NCBI GenBank assembly: GCA_963721725.1 | Contig: CAVRLX010000003.1 | Coordinates: 248,001-312,000, forward strand | Source of the DNA: RI-153 sp963721725 | GTDB lineage: Bacteria > Chloroflexota > Anaerolineae > Caldilineales > Caldilineaceae | Length of the DNA: 64,000 nucleotides | Reading direction: 5' to 3' | Shown: one piece after another, positions 36,389 through 45,375 of the stretch | How the letters are laid out: every line of letters begins with the position of its first letter | Position numbering within the stretch: position 1 is the stretch's first letter | Notes under the pieces: generated by a model | Seen by the model: the letters and a program-made list of their open reading frames with translations, nothing else | Database searches by the model: none | Told to the model about the DNA's origin: nothing | Position numbers and translations under genes: made by a program

Positions 36389-36616
36389 ATAAAACCATTC
36401 TGATCAACCTTGCAGCGGCTTCCGAGAGATTGTCAGGTAGTGGTAGTGGCTTTTTTTAAGGAGACATCTCTGGAAGGGAGGAATTCCCCTATCTAAAGTT
36501 GTATCGGATAGGTGTCGAAAGCAAAGTTTTGCATTTAACAATGGTTGAACCTGCGCGCTGACTCTAGATGTTGAAACCTAGACAGGGGCAGTTCAACTCG
36601 AAGGGAGGGAACACCA

Positions 36617-39208
36617 ATGAATAATGGAGATCTTTTGGACGGGATTGATCAACAGGGGCAAAGAAAATGGTTTCAGATCGGTAGGGTATTTAGCCGATCT
36701 ATTCAAGTACGATTAACCGTTCTTTTTATCCTCGTGGCCGTGGTTCCTATGCTACTCGTCAGTCTGGTTAGTTTTACCCAGGCCCGCGCCGGGTTGGTGC
36801 ATCTGGCATTTGGCAGCGTGCAACAGGACGCTACGTTGACAGCGGCGGATATGCAGACCTATCTGGGGCAGTTCTCGGCAGATCTGCTGGCGCTGAGCGA
36901 TACGCCGCCCGTGCAAGGAATTGTGCGGGCAGCGGACAATGGCGGCATCGATCCCAACTCTAACGATTCCCATGAGGTGTGGGTCAACCGGCTGGCCCAA
37001 ATTTTTATGGCGACCGCTCGCCATAAAAAGTTCTACCAGTCGCTGCTCTATATCGATCACAACGGCAACGTAATGGTGGATATTGACTACAGCAGTGGTG
37101 AGGCCGTTAACCAGTCGGGGCAGAATGCCCGATCCGGGCAGACAGCAGAACAGTATTTTGAGGGGGCCAAAAAACTAGAGGGCGGTCAGGTCTATATTTC
37201 GACCCTTAAACTCCAGACACAAGATGAGCAAATTGTCACTCCACACGTGCCTATCATCCAGTATGCGACGCCAATCTATGACTCGGCCAAGGCCTTTCGG
37301 GGCATCGTTGTTTTTACCATTCTTGCCAATAGCTTTTTGGCGCGGTTGACTGTACCCACTGGTGAGATCTATCTTGTCGATAGCCGGGGCGATTATCTGC
37401 ACCACCCAGATGAGGGCAAACTTTTTGGCAGTAAGCGCAACATTGACGCCAACGCCGACGTCGATTTTCCCGAAGTTTTGGCGGGGCTAGAGACGAACCA
37501 GACTGATCAATTTGTAGATGAAATTTCTTCGCGCAAAGAGATTATTGCGGCCCAGCGCATCCGGTTTGATCCTTTGCAGCCAAACCGTTATTGGCTGCTA
37601 TTGCGCTCTTTGCCCGAAGCCCAAGTGCTCTCTACAGTCACAACCCTTTTGAAGATTATGATGGCGTTGGGCGTCATTGCCGTGCTGCTTGTCATTGTTG
37701 TCGCTCTTTGGATCTCGCGTGGCTTTACACGGCCTATCCGTCGTCTACAGGAGCAAGCCAACCACATTAGCCAGAATCAACTGCCCACGTTAGTTCACAG
37801 TCTTGAGGCGCTGGCAACCGGCAATCTTACTGTTCAGCTTGATTTTGCAGCCGACGAGGTTGACGTCAGGGCACAGGATGAACTGGGCCATTTGACACGG
37901 GCCTTCAACGCCATTAGCCGCAGCCTCGGCCAAGCGGGCGCAGCGTTTAACACTACTGTGACGGATCTCAGCCGCGTGGTCTATCAACTGCGCCAGAGTG
38001 CGCAAGAGCTGCATATAGCTTCGTTTGATCTTAATCAGGCCACGGTGCAGACCAGCCAGGCGAATCAGCAGATTACCCAGACTATTAACCGGGTGGCGGT
38101 TGCCAATGCCGAACAGGCCCAGGGCGCGTCCGAGGCTCGCTTTGCCATTGAAAACCAGAACCAATCGGTGGAGCGTATCGCGGCCGATGCTCGTCAGCAA
38201 CTGGTGGCTGTAACCGCTGCCCAAGAATTGCTTAACCAGCGCCTTTCGGGGGCGATTAAACAGGTGCGCAGTGTGGCCGGTGAAAGTGATGTGGCGGCGG
38301 AAGAGATGAACAGTGCGGCCCTGCGCGGGTCCACTTCTGTCCACAAGACCATCAAGGGGATCGAGTCGATTGCGAACGCCAACCGCCAGGTGGGGGAACG
38401 GGTGACGGAGATGGGCGAGCGCTCAAAGCAGATCGGCATTATCGTGCAGACGATTGACGAGATCGCCGAGCAGACGAACCTGTTGGCGTTGAACGCTGCG
38501 ATTGAAGCGGCCCGCGCCGGTGAGCATGGCAAGGGCTTTGCTGTGGTGGCAAATGAGGTGCGCAAACTGGCCGAGCGCGCCACCAAATCTACGGAGGAGA
38601 TCAATACGCTGATCAAGGCGGTGCAGAAGACGGCGGATCAGGCCAGCCACGCCATGATCCTCAGCGAAGAAGAGGTATCCCGTGGCATCGCCCTGACCAA
38701 TGAAACGGGCAGCAGCCTCTCGCAAATTCAGACGGCTGTGGGCAAAGTCAACCAGCAGATCGAAAGGCTCACGAGTTCGGTGAAGGAGATGACCAGCAGC
38801 ACGGCCCAACTTGGCGAGCGCATGGCCGAGGTCTCTGAGATTGCCACCCGCAACAACGACGCCACCGAGCAACTAGCGGCCAATGGCGAGCGGGTCATGA
38901 ACATCGCCGAGAATGTCGCCGCGCTCTCAAAAGAAAACAGCGCCGCCGCCGAAGAGGTCTCGGCCGGGGCCGAAGAGGTCAGCGCCCAGATTGACGAAGT
39001 GGCCCAGAACGTTGAGGATTTGGCGAAACTGGCCGAACATCTCAACGGGATGGTGGAGGGTTTCCAAATCGACGATCGTGTCGTCTCTCCCAGACCGGTG
39101 ATCGAAGTGCTGCCCCCGTCGTCCATGCCCAAGAACATGCCCAAGAATAGCAACGGTGTGCATCCGTCCCTGCGCAAACGGGAGATGGGTGAATTGCGAC
39201 TGAAGTAG
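36617..39208 (+). CDS. Methyl-accepting chemotaxis protein
   Basis: An 863-residue transmembrane chemoreceptor. Membrane spans lie at about residues 32-54 and 344-364, enclosing a ~290-residue extracytoplasmic sensor that looks like a double Cache domain (YIDHNGNVMVDIDYSSGE, then IYLVDSRGDYLHHPDEGKLF). A HAMP linker (about 365-440) and the coiled-coil signalling domain follow, with the invariant tip EIAEQTNLLALNAAIEAARA near residues 615-634 and GKGFAVVANEVRKLAE. GAAGGGAGGG lies just upstream of the ATG. No che or flagellar gene is in the window, so it reports to a pathway encoded elsewhere. Confidence 0.95.
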   Translation: MNNGDLLDGIDQQGQRKWFQIGRVFSRSIQVRLTVLFILVAVVPMLLVSLVSFTQARAGLVHLAFGSVQQDATLTAADMQTYLGQFSADLLALSDTPPVQGIVRAADNGGIDPNSNDSHEVWVNRLAQIFMATARHKKFYQSLLYIDHNGNVMVDIDYSSGEAVNQSGQNARSGQTAEQYFEGAKKLEGGQVYISTLKLQTQDEQIVTPHVPIIQYATPIYDSAKAFRGIVVFTILANSFLARLTVPTGEIYLVDSRGDYLHHPDEGKLFGSKRNIDANADVDFPEVLAGLETNQTDQFVDEISSRKEIIAAQRIRFDPLQPNRYWLLLRSLPEAQVLSTVTTLLKIMMALGVIAVLLVIVVALWISRGFTRPIRRLQEQANHISQNQLPTLVHSLEALATGNLTVQLDFAADEVDVRAQDELGHLTRAFNAISRSLGQAGAAFNTTVTDLSRVVYQLRQSAQELHIASFDLNQATVQTSQANQQITQTINRVAVANAEQAQGASEARFAIENQNQSVERIAADARQQLVAVTAAQELLNQRLSGAIKQVRSVAGESDVAAEEMNSAALRGSTSVHKTIKGIESIANANRQVGERVTEMGERSKQIGIIVQTIDEIAEQTNLLALNAAIEAARAGEHGKGFAVVANEVRKLAERATKSTEEINTLIKAVQKTADQASHAMILSEEEVSRGIALTNETGSSLSQIQTAVGKVNQQIERLTSSVKEMTSSTAQLGERMAEVSEIATRNNDATEQLAANGERVMNIAENVAALSKENSAAAEEVSAGAEEVSAQIDEVAQNVEDLAKLAEHLNGMVEGFQIDDRVVSPRPVIEVLPPSSMPKNMPKNSNGVHPSLRKREMGELRLK

Positions 39209-39226
39209 GGAGTGTGGGATTACAAA

Positions 39227-39266
39227 AAAGCGAGGGGGCTGGATGACGCATCCAGCCCCTCGCTTT
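39227..39266 (+). terminator. Terminator of the chemotaxis receptor gene
   Basis: An 18-bp stem with one bulged G (39227-39245 with 39249-39266) and a 3-base loop, bordered by A and T runs. Confidence 0.8.
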
Positions 39267-39326
39267 GCTATCTATCTTACTATCTTTAGCAGAGGGACAT
39301 TGCCGTAGCAGAATAATAGATGACGT

Positions 39327-39366
39327 CAAGCAGGATGAGAGCCTAACAAGCAGGATGAGAGCCTAA
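39327..39366. repeat. Perfect 20-bp tandem duplication
   Basis: The unit CAAGCAGGATGAGAGCCTAA occurs twice back to back. The second copy contains the stop codon of the PIN toxin gene, so the duplication happened at that gene's 3-prime end and did not alter its product. Confidence 0.85.
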
Positions 39367-39860
39367 AGAGTATCTGCAGGGGCAATGTGCTCAAAGGGAT
39401 TGTCAGTAGACAGTCCCTCGGCCTGGGCTGCAGTGACCAACTTATCATCCCCGCTGACGAAGGTGAGCGAAAACCCGCCAGTGCTTAATTGTTGCTGATA
39501 GCGCAGGGCCACGCTCAATTGCACAGCATCATAGGCTTTGAGCGGATGCCACTGCGTCAGTTGGGCAGCAGCAAAGAAATCATCGACACCAGCATGGACC
39601 AGAAGAAACCGCTGCACCACATCGTTCATAAACCGTTCGTATACACCGATCCAGGTGGACTTACGAATGCGCCCTACGCGATGCAAAATAGAGAACGCGG
39701 CTGCGATCTCTGCCACGGTGGCATCAGCCAGAAAAATTGTGTGTAACCAAGCTCCCGTCTGCACATCCGTATCGTCGATAAGCCCCCGTACCCAGGTGCT
39801 ACCGGGTTCGAGAATGTAATATTTCACGAGCGCGCTTGTGTCCAGATAATAGATGGACAT
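39363..39860 (-). CDS. PIN-domain toxin-like ribonuclease (VapC family)
   Basis: A 165-residue PIN protein. Conserved acidic positions are in YYLDTSALVKYY at the front, VAEIAAAF, LKAYDAVQLSVAL and FVSGDDKLVTAA, so all four metal ligands appear present and the nuclease should be active. It follows its likely antitoxin by two bases. Confidence 0.9.
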   Translation of the reverse strand: MSIYYLDTSALVKYYILEPGSTWVRGLIDDTDVQTGAWLHTIFLADATVAEIAAAFSILHRVGRIRKSTWIGVYERFMNDVVQRFLLVHAGVDDFFAAAQLTQWHPLKAYDAVQLSVALRYQQQLSTGGFSLTFVSGDDKLVTAAQAEGLSTDNPFEHIAPADTL

Positions 39861-39862
39861 GG

Positions 39863-40168
39863 TTAACGGCGGTTCTCGATGATGATGTCGCTAGCCATCG
39901 GCCCGGGGGGTAAATGATCGAGTTCGCTCAAGATTTCCAATTTTTCTTGCTCAGGTATTTCACGCCATTGGCGTGCATGGACCGCAGCCATTGGCGGCGG
40001 CTCTGCAAGCAGCCCCTTTATCTGGAGCCACGCCGTGAGGTTATCCTGTGGTTGGGCAGGATGTTTTTCTCGCTTTTCCCCCCGCGCCGGTTGACTCACC
40101 TTTGCTTCCAAGAGTGCTACGCGGCGTTTCAGGTTATCAATTTCCTGTTCCAATACCCGTTCAGACAT
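39863..40168 (-). CDS. Putative antitoxin of the PIN toxin
   Basis: A 101-residue charged protein with an N-terminal coiled coil (about residues 5-26, LEQEIDNLKRRVALLEAKV) and a proline-rich middle. It precedes the PIN gene in the same direction with a two-base gap, the usual antitoxin position. The family is not recognised; the coiled coil could mediate dimerisation, but no DNA-binding fold is obvious. Confidence 0.7.
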   Translation of the reverse strand: MSERVLEQEIDNLKRRVALLEAKVSQPARGEKREKHPAQPQDNLTAWLQIKGLLAEPPPMAAVHARQWREIPEQEKLEILSELDHLPPGPMASDIIIENRR

Positions 40169-40502
40169 GGCCGCTTTTCCTTTCTACTTTTATCTGGGCA
40201 CATAGCTTACCACGTAGATGGGAGTAGATAACGCACGACACGCCAGGATTTAAAGTGCGCTGCGTGGTCGTCAAATAGGATTTTGTTTGGGTTTCCACGT
40301 CAGTTCCTTGCCTTTCTTTGCAAACGCTTGCTGAGCTTCCCGCCTCTGCCAGGCACTGTGTAGTTTACCACGGTATTTCGGAAACGTTGTCGCCGGGCGG
40401 GGAGGACGGCTGCCACCACGCTTCCACAGCGAGGAGAGCGTGCGCGGTGCAGGCGAGGCTTGCTGGGCAAACCATGTATGCAGAAAGGAGAGAAGTAGTC
40501 AT
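40169..40502. other. Intergenic stretch with a possible coding remnant
   Basis: A minus-strand frame from about 40500 down to a TGA near 40274 stays open for about 75 codons and ends KGKELTWKPKQNPI, but it has no ATG and no ribosome site. It may be the tail of a lost gene or chance. No RNA gene or strong hairpin was seen. Confidence 0.3.
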
Positions 40503-41546
40503 CTATGGTTCGGACTGCTTCTCAGAAATAGCTGATAGCAAAGCCTGAAGGGTTTCAATAGTGTCCCTATGCTGCTGCCCAGATAGATAGCGAATGATAG
40601 CTTCAATTATTGCAACGCTGTACCTTTCATACTGCGTGCGCAGATCCGCTTGGTTTTCCTGAGCAGGACTGGGCTGGCAACGATGCCAATTGTACCTTTG
40701 TGCTAACCACAAAGTGTTATCTGGTGCAGTGACTATCTGTTCATAGTAGGCCTCATAATAAGCGTTCCTAAGGGCATACTGATTCCTGACCGGAATTTGA
40801 TCCTGCCCATAAAGATTCCAAATAATGTTTGATAAATCATTCTGTGGGATGCCTTGAATGAGTGAGCGGCCTTCATTTAACCAAATACTGCCATCCGCTT
40901 CGAGAGCTATTTCTTTAACCGTTGACGTACCCAACACGCCACCTGTTGTGCGATATGAAAAAGTCTGTGTCTGTCCAGAAGTCAGATTCAATTTGACGAG
41001 GTAGACGCCTGTGCTGTCCTCAAATCCAGCAAGCCAAAGACTACTCGCAGATTCCATGGCGATGGCAGATGTATGCTCAAAGGGTAGATCATTTGTAGAT
41101 TTTCGCTGCCAAACAGTTTCCCACTTAACCTCCTGCTCATCTCTCCAGAACTTCAGAATTTTGTTATCGGACAGAGAGTAAGTGTCACCATCTACAACTT
41201 GAAAATCCCTTACATAGCTATCTCCAAATTCACTGTCTTCAATAAGCAATCGCCACGATCTTGTGACCGAATCAAGCAATTCAATCCCAGCTGCTGTATG
41301 TACAAGCACATCGTTGCTGGGCAAAATTGCGATTCTATAAACTTCTGCCGATTGTAATCCATGATCGACTATATGGCTTGTCCAGCGCAATGCATCGGGC
41401 TGAAATTGGGTGATACCGCTATAGGTGGCTATCCAGAGGCTCCCATCTGGCCCAATCGCAAGATCACTTATCGTTTCGAATCCAAGAAAATCGTCCGTGC
41501 GCAAAATTTCAGTAACTTCAAGCGTATCTGGCTCAATTTTAACCAA
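40503..41546 (-). CDS. Beta-propeller part of a lipoprotein (frame-separated from its N-terminus)
   Basis: A frame of 347 residues from an apparent TTG, but it stays open upstream to about 41765 with sensible sequence (YIPGGEPTPIPIPEPLTC, then FPLAFAADGTAWTAT). Repeated units such as LAIGPDGSLWIATYSGI and IALEADGSIWLNEGRSL mark sensor-type beta-propeller blades. The proline-rich piece links it to the lipoprotein signal and first domain at 41683-42084, one base out of frame. The joined protein would be about 525 residues, exported and lipid-anchored. Function unknown; ligand or cell-surface sensing is possible. Confidence 0.7.
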   Translation of the reverse strand: MVKIEPDTLEVTEILRTDDFLGFETISDLAIGPDGSLWIATYSGITQFQPDALRWTSHIVDHGLQSAEVYRIAILPSNDVLVHTAAGIELLDSVTRSWRLLIEDSEFGDSYVRDFQVVDGDTYSLSDNKILKFWRDEQEVKWETVWQRKSTNDLPFEHTSAIAMESASSLWLAGFEDSTGVYLVKLNLTSGQTQTFSYRTTGGVLGTSTVKEIALEADGSIWLNEGRSLIQGIPQNDLSNIIWNLYGQDQIPVRNQYALRNAYYEAYYEQIVTAPDNTLWLAQRYNWHRCQPSPAQENQADLRTQYERYSVAIIEAIIRYLSGQQHRDTIETLQALLSAISEKQSEP

Positions 41547-41682
41547 CCGATGCCCAGGGTACTCTGTAGCAGTCCAGGCTGTCCCATCTGCTGCAAAAGC
41601 CAGTGGAAATGTAAATGAATCAAAATTTGGAGTAGAAATTTTTTTGCAAGTCAGTGGCTCTGGGATTGGAATCGGTGTTGGC

Positions 41683-42084
41683 TCACCGCCTGGGATATAA
41701 GCAAAACCAAACCGGTATACAAAATCTTTCTCTTGAGAAGCAACCGGAATATCGTGATGCTGTCGTATGCCGATACTCTAGTGGGGCATCTGCGCTAACC
41801 GCAAGCACCGTGCGTTCACAGTCCGGCATGTAACGAATGAAGAGGTTTGCTATCCCATCGCTCTGATCAGCCACACCGCCAGTCATCCAGCTAAAGTTGT
41901 CATTGACATCATCTACATGAAAAAGAATCCGAGTTAATGGCTTTTCGTCTGGCTCTTGAATGCCATTCTCATTAGCATCCAGCCAGGCTTGTGCTTTTCC
42001 TCGCCACTGGCAATCAGCTGGTGGTTGACATGCGGACACGAGAGGCAGAATGATAAGTAGAACAACAAGGGTAATTATCCGCAT
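41683..42084 (-). CDS. Lipoprotein N-terminal part, upstream half of the propeller protein
   Basis: Encodes a signal peptide with lipobox VSAC (lipidated Cys near residue 19) followed by about 90 residues resembling a SdrD B-like repeat (WLDANENGIQEPDEKPL is the calcium-loop style start). After about residue 107 this frame becomes unrelated and stops at 41683, while the propeller frame takes over. The break lies near 41758-41775 and removing one base joins the two. Confidence 0.7.
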   Translation of the reverse strand: MRIITLVVLLIILPLVSACQPPADCQWRGKAQAWLDANENGIQEPDEKPLTRILFHVDDVNDNFSWMTGGVADQSDGIANLFIRYMPDCERTVLAVSADAPLEYRHTTASRYSGCFSRERFCIPVWFCLYPRR

Positions 42085-42305
42085 AAATTCACCTGGCCTC
42101 TTTTCATCGTAGGTCGGTCTGGGAACTGCTGGCCGTGGTAGTGCTCGTGTTTGTCCCGCCCCACAAAGTCGCCGTGCTCAACGTTCACGTCGCCGCCGAT
42201 GACGCTGTCAAATTCAACGCGGCTCTCTTTCACCGTGCCATCGTGGCTGCCGATGTTGACTTCGATACGATTGTCGGGTTTGGATGTGGGTCTCTGTTGG
42301 CTCAT
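42075..42305 (-). CDS. Small protein with GGDV/GRDKHEH repeat-like motif
   Basis: A 76-residue protein that overlaps the start of the lipoprotein gene by 10 bases. Its centre reads VIGGDVNVEHGDFVGRDKHEHYHG, a pattern that in cyanobacterial and Chloroflexota multidomain proteins links effector and sensor modules (commonly as GGDxxxGDKxxGD repeats). On its own it is too short to name. It may be the remnant of a larger protein or a small adaptor. Confidence 0.45.
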   Translation of the reverse strand: MSQQRPTSKPDNRIEVNIGSHDGTVKESRVEFDSVIGGDVNVEHGDFVGRDKHEHYHGQQFPDRPTMKRGQVNLCG

Positions 42306-42401
42306 GCACTTATTTTAGCCTAGAGATAGTCTTGTGGGAAAGCCGATTTTTTCGGCTTATCTCGGGGGCAGACTCCGGAAGCGCATATGCTGCCCAACAA
42401 A

Positions 42402-42438
42402 AAGACCTGCCAGGTTTTCATAAAACCTGGCAGGTCTT
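42402..42438 (-). terminator. Terminator of the M28 peptidase gene
   Basis: A perfect 17-bp stem (42402-42418 with 42422-42438) with a 3-base loop. Its core CCTGCCAGGTTTT resembles the terminator at 54882-54921. Confidence 0.75.
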
Positions 42439-42445
42439 CGAGCTT

Positions 42446-42796
42446 CTATTCTTCCGGTGCAGGGGTCCCGGTCGCCGTTGGAGTAGCCGTTGGGGTCAGT
42501 GTCCCCTCGGCTATTTCAGTTGCCGTCGCCGTGGCCGTGGGCGTGGCTGTGACCGTCGGCGTTATCGTCCCTTCGCTGGTATCCGTGGGCGTGGCTGTGG
42601 GCGTAGACGTTGCGGTCACTGTTTCCGTGGCTGTCGCCGTGGGGGTGGGCGTCTCTGTCGGGATCTCTTTCACGACATAGGGCAGATAGCCAAACAGCAC
42701 TTGTGGCGTGCCTGTGGTGGTGGCAGTGGGCGTGGCGGTTGCCTCGCCTGTTTCCGTGGGCGTCGGTGTCGCGGTTGGCGTCGATGTGGCTGTCAT
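42446..42796 (-). other. Shifted-frame C-terminus of the M28 peptidase
   Basis: This frame holds the genuine tail: Thr-Pro repeats, then VLFGYLPYVVKE, then a second Thr-Pro run and the end TGTPAPEE. It is one base out of frame with 42516-44990, whose last 70 or so residues are His/Asp/Arg-rich nonsense made by reading the ACN-CCN repeat in the wrong phase. Confidence 0.75.
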
Positions 42797-44990
42797 CTGT
42801 GGCTGTTGTGGTCGCTGTCGCCGTGGGCGTCACATCGCCATTGCACACAGTCAACATCACTTCATCCAGATAGCTCCAGCGTTGCGTGCCGCTGCCGTTG
42901 TTATACAGGCTAAAGTAGACGAACAACGTCTGCCCCTTGTATTGGGTAATGTCGAACGTGCGCGGCTGCCATTCGCCGTTGCCGCTGCTGCGATCCGCAT
43001 TCAGCGTCGCCAGCGTGGAGAGGTTCGAGCGCAACAAACGCACCTCGCGTACGTCACTGCCATCGCCCGTACCGTTGGGCTGTTCCCAAAACGTGAGCGT
43101 CACACTTGTGGGCCAAGTTGGCACGTCCACACTCTGATAGGCTGTGGAATAGGCCGCCATGTTGCCCGCTGCTGTGGGTACGCCAATCTGGGCCGCGCGT
43201 TCCCCTGCATAGGCTGGCGCGGTGACAATCCGCCCTGGATACGCGCCCTGGAACGACCATTGCGCCGGGCTGGTGGTCTCGAAACCACTATTTTGCAGTA
43301 GATTCTGGCAGCCCACTGGAATCTCCGTGGCAGTCGGGGTGACGGTGGGCGTCGATGACGGTGTCGCCGTGGCGGTTGCCGTGGGTGGCGTGGTGGTATG
43401 GGTGGGGGTACGCGTAGCCGTGGCAGTGGCGCTGGGTGTACGCGTGGCCGTCGGCGTATGTGTGGGCATAGGCGTGGCGGTCGGCGTGCGTGTCGCCGTC
43501 ACAGTGGGCGTCACCGCGGGGTCTTGGATGCCGGCCAATTCGGCAATCGTCGCCAGCCCCACCCGCCCAATCCGCGCCACATAGTCCAGGTTGACCCGGC
43601 TCACACGGTCTCCGGTGTTGTGATACCACGGATTGCGATCCGCCGGGCGCGGATCACCGTTCTCGAAGAAGTTTTCAATCACCAAAAACGCCCCATAGTT
43701 GTAGTCCCAAAACGAGCGGTGATCCGAAAAGCGGCTGGCCGTGGTGGTGCGCTGTTCAAAGACCAAGCCCTGGCCGTAGTTGACATTGGCATTTTTGAAG
43801 TACTCCACCAGCGCGTTGGACTTGGGACCGGTCCCCGTGTGCAACTCCACGACACGGTCGCCATTGCTGTCATAGCCGATCATGTCCAGATCGATATAGC
43901 CGCGGATGTCGGCTCCGGCCAGGCTCAGACTGCGCGCATAGCGATCACTGCCCCACTGCCCCTGCTCTTCGCCCGAAAAATAGACAAAACGCACGGTGTC
44001 GTTAAATTTATACCCTTTGAGAATCTTGGCAATGAGCATCGTCGCCGCCGAGCCGCTGGCGTTGTCATCCGCCCCCGGTGCCGAGACGTAGGGATTTTCC
44101 GAGTTGGTGTCAAAATGGCCGCCGATCACCCAGATCCGCCCTGGGTTCACCGTGCCGGGAATGTCTACCACCACATTGCGTCCGCTGTAATTGCCATAGG
44201 TCCACGCCGCATAAGTCGGGTTCAGCCCCAGCGCTTTGTGGTATTCAAAGAGATAACGTTCGCTCTGGGTGATGTTGCCCGAAAAGGTATAGCGCGGGTT
44301 CAAGTTTACCGTGCCTGTGGGCAATGTCACATTGACCTCGCCGCTCAACTCGCGAATCAGCGTTTGCAGCGCCGTGGTGGAAAGCTGTGGCAGCAGCGAT
44401 GTAATTAGCGGGTTGGCGGCACGGCTTGCGCGCGGGGCGGGAAGATCGCTGCTCTCCAGCGACCAGGGCGGCAACGCCGCCGGGTTGAGAAGGGCCAGCG
44501 CAAGCCCCTGCGCGGGTAATGTTGCCAAGAGGTTGGCCTCTCCATCGACGGGAACGGCCACCAACAGTTGTGCATCGTCAGCATAGACCACGCGCCCGTG
44601 ATCCGCCGCAGCTTGGCGGGCGGCAGCGGGTTGGCTCTGCGCCTCTACAAAATAATAGACCTGTCCCGCTGTGTCGGCGTCCAGCACCGACACGCCAAAG
44701 CCAGCCTCGCGCAGCGTTTGTGCATCCGCCGCCGAGCCGCTGCCAATCAAAATTTGCGCAGGCTTCTCTTGCAGCCGCGTATGGATCGCCAAATCCTCGC
44801 CGCCGGGGATGGCGCGTCCATTGCTGTTTTCAATCAGAAAAAGCATTGGCCCATAGCCGGCGGGTGTCTGCGCGTCTACAGTTTGTACTTCCCCCCACCA
44901 CAGCCAGCCGCCCAGCAAAGTCAGGACCAAAGCGACCCATGTTCCCATCATCAATGGTTGGATGCGCCAGTTTCGGGGAATGAAACGCAT
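42516..44990 (-). CDS. Secreted M28-family zinc aminopeptidase with Thr-Pro linkers
   Basis: An exported peptidase. The N-terminal membrane segment (about residues 14-30) is a signal peptide. A pro-region of about 230 residues precedes the M28 core, whose zinc ligands are seen in GGHFDTNSENPYVSAPGADDNASG (His and Asp), YFSGEEQGQWGS (Glu-Glu) and YIDLDMIGYDSNGDR. A Thr-Pro linker, a beta-sandwich domain of about 150 residues (NSGFETTSPAQWSFQG to DEVMLTVCNG) and a second linker follow. The frame then slips near 42797-42808 and the true end lies in another frame to 42446. It probably degrades extracellular proteins. Confidence 0.9.
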   Translation of the reverse strand: MRFIPRNWRIQPLMMGTWVALVLTLLGGWLWWGEVQTVDAQTPAGYGPMLFLIENSNGRAIPGGEDLAIHTRLQEKPAQILIGSGSAADAQTLREAGFGVSVLDADTAGQVYYFVEAQSQPAAARQAAADHGRVVYADDAQLLVAVPVDGEANLLATLPAQGLALALLNPAALPPWSLESSDLPAPRASRAANPLITSLLPQLSTTALQTLIRELSGEVNVTLPTGTVNLNPRYTFSGNITQSERYLFEYHKALGLNPTYAAWTYGNYSGRNVVVDIPGTVNPGRIWVIGGHFDTNSENPYVSAPGADDNASGSAATMLIAKILKGYKFNDTVRFVYFSGEEQGQWGSDRYARSLSLAGADIRGYIDLDMIGYDSNGDRVVELHTGTGPKSNALVEYFKNANVNYGQGLVFEQRTTTASRFSDHRSFWDYNYGAFLVIENFFENGDPRPADRNPWYHNTGDRVSRVNLDYVARIGRVGLATIAELAGIQDPAVTPTVTATRTPTATPMPTHTPTATRTPSATATATRTPTHTTTPPTATATATPSSTPTVTPTATEIPVGCQNLLQNSGFETTSPAQWSFQGAYPGRIVTAPAYAGERAAQIGVPTAAGNMAAYSTAYQSVDVPTWPTSVTLTFWEQPNGTGDGSDVREVRLLRSNLSTLATLNADRSSGNGEWQPRTFDITQYKGQTLFVYFSLYNNGSGTQRWSYLDEVMLTVCNGDVTPTATATTTATDDSHIDANRDTDAHGNRRGNRHAHCHHHRHATSAVWLSALCRERDPDRDAHPHGDSHGNSDRNVYAHSHAHGYQRRDDNADGHSHAHGHGDGN

Positions 44991-45073
44991 ACCGATCTCC
45001 TTACTATAACGAACCTACAACGAACACGGCGGGAGCGAAAGAAAGCCAAGTCAAGTTACCCTGACCGCGACAT

Positions 45074-45375
45074 TTAGAGTTGGGCGACTGTTGCCATATC
45101 GGCGCTGGAACCGATAGATTGGAGGGCGGGTTCGACAGAAACTGGCTCGGCTGCATAGCTCTGCACCGTGGAGACGAAGCGTTCGCGCCAATCGTGCGGC
45201 ACATCGGTGCGCCAATCGCCAGCAGAGGCTTGCACAAATTGCGAAAAAATGTCGGCACTGTGCTGGTCGGTTTTGGCGAGTTCTTCAGGATGCCACTGCA
45301 CGCCCAACACAAAGGGCAATGTGGGACATTCCACCGCTTCGGGCAGACCATCGGCGGCTTTTGCGACGACGCGGC
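45074..45375 (-). other. Shifted-frame C-terminus of the C26 peptidase
   Basis: Continues the C26 protein with VVAKAADGLPEAVE and LGVQWHPEEL, which holds the second and third members of the catalytic triad. It is one base out of frame with 45285-46004; the break lies near 45373-45376. Confidence 0.75.

Larger units (their letters stand above)
35779..36616. other. Long intergenic region between gyrA and the chemotaxis receptor
   Basis: This 838-base divergent region carries no convincing coding sequence. It holds palindromic copies E and F and must contain the promoters of both gyrA (minus) and the chemotaxis receptor (plus). A GGGAGGAATTCCC palindrome lies near 36478-36490. It is more A/T-rich than the neighbouring genes. 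I checked for a cyclic-di-GMP riboswitch and did not find its conserved core. Confidence 0.5.

Noticed and set aside
36391..36616. Possible cyclic-di-GMP riboswitch upstream of the chemotaxis receptor
   Set aside because: The conserved core and tetraloop-receptor sequences of the known classes could not be found; only a short palindrome is visible.
40318..40548. A 76-codon plus-strand frame in the gap after the antitoxin
   Set aside because: No ribosome site, low-complexity composition, and it overlaps the 3-prime end of the propeller gene.
42516..42796. His/Asp/Arg-rich tail of the M28 protein as a metal-binding domain
   Set aside because: It is the out-of-phase reading of the Thr-Pro repeat; the in-phase sequence is in the neighbouring frame.
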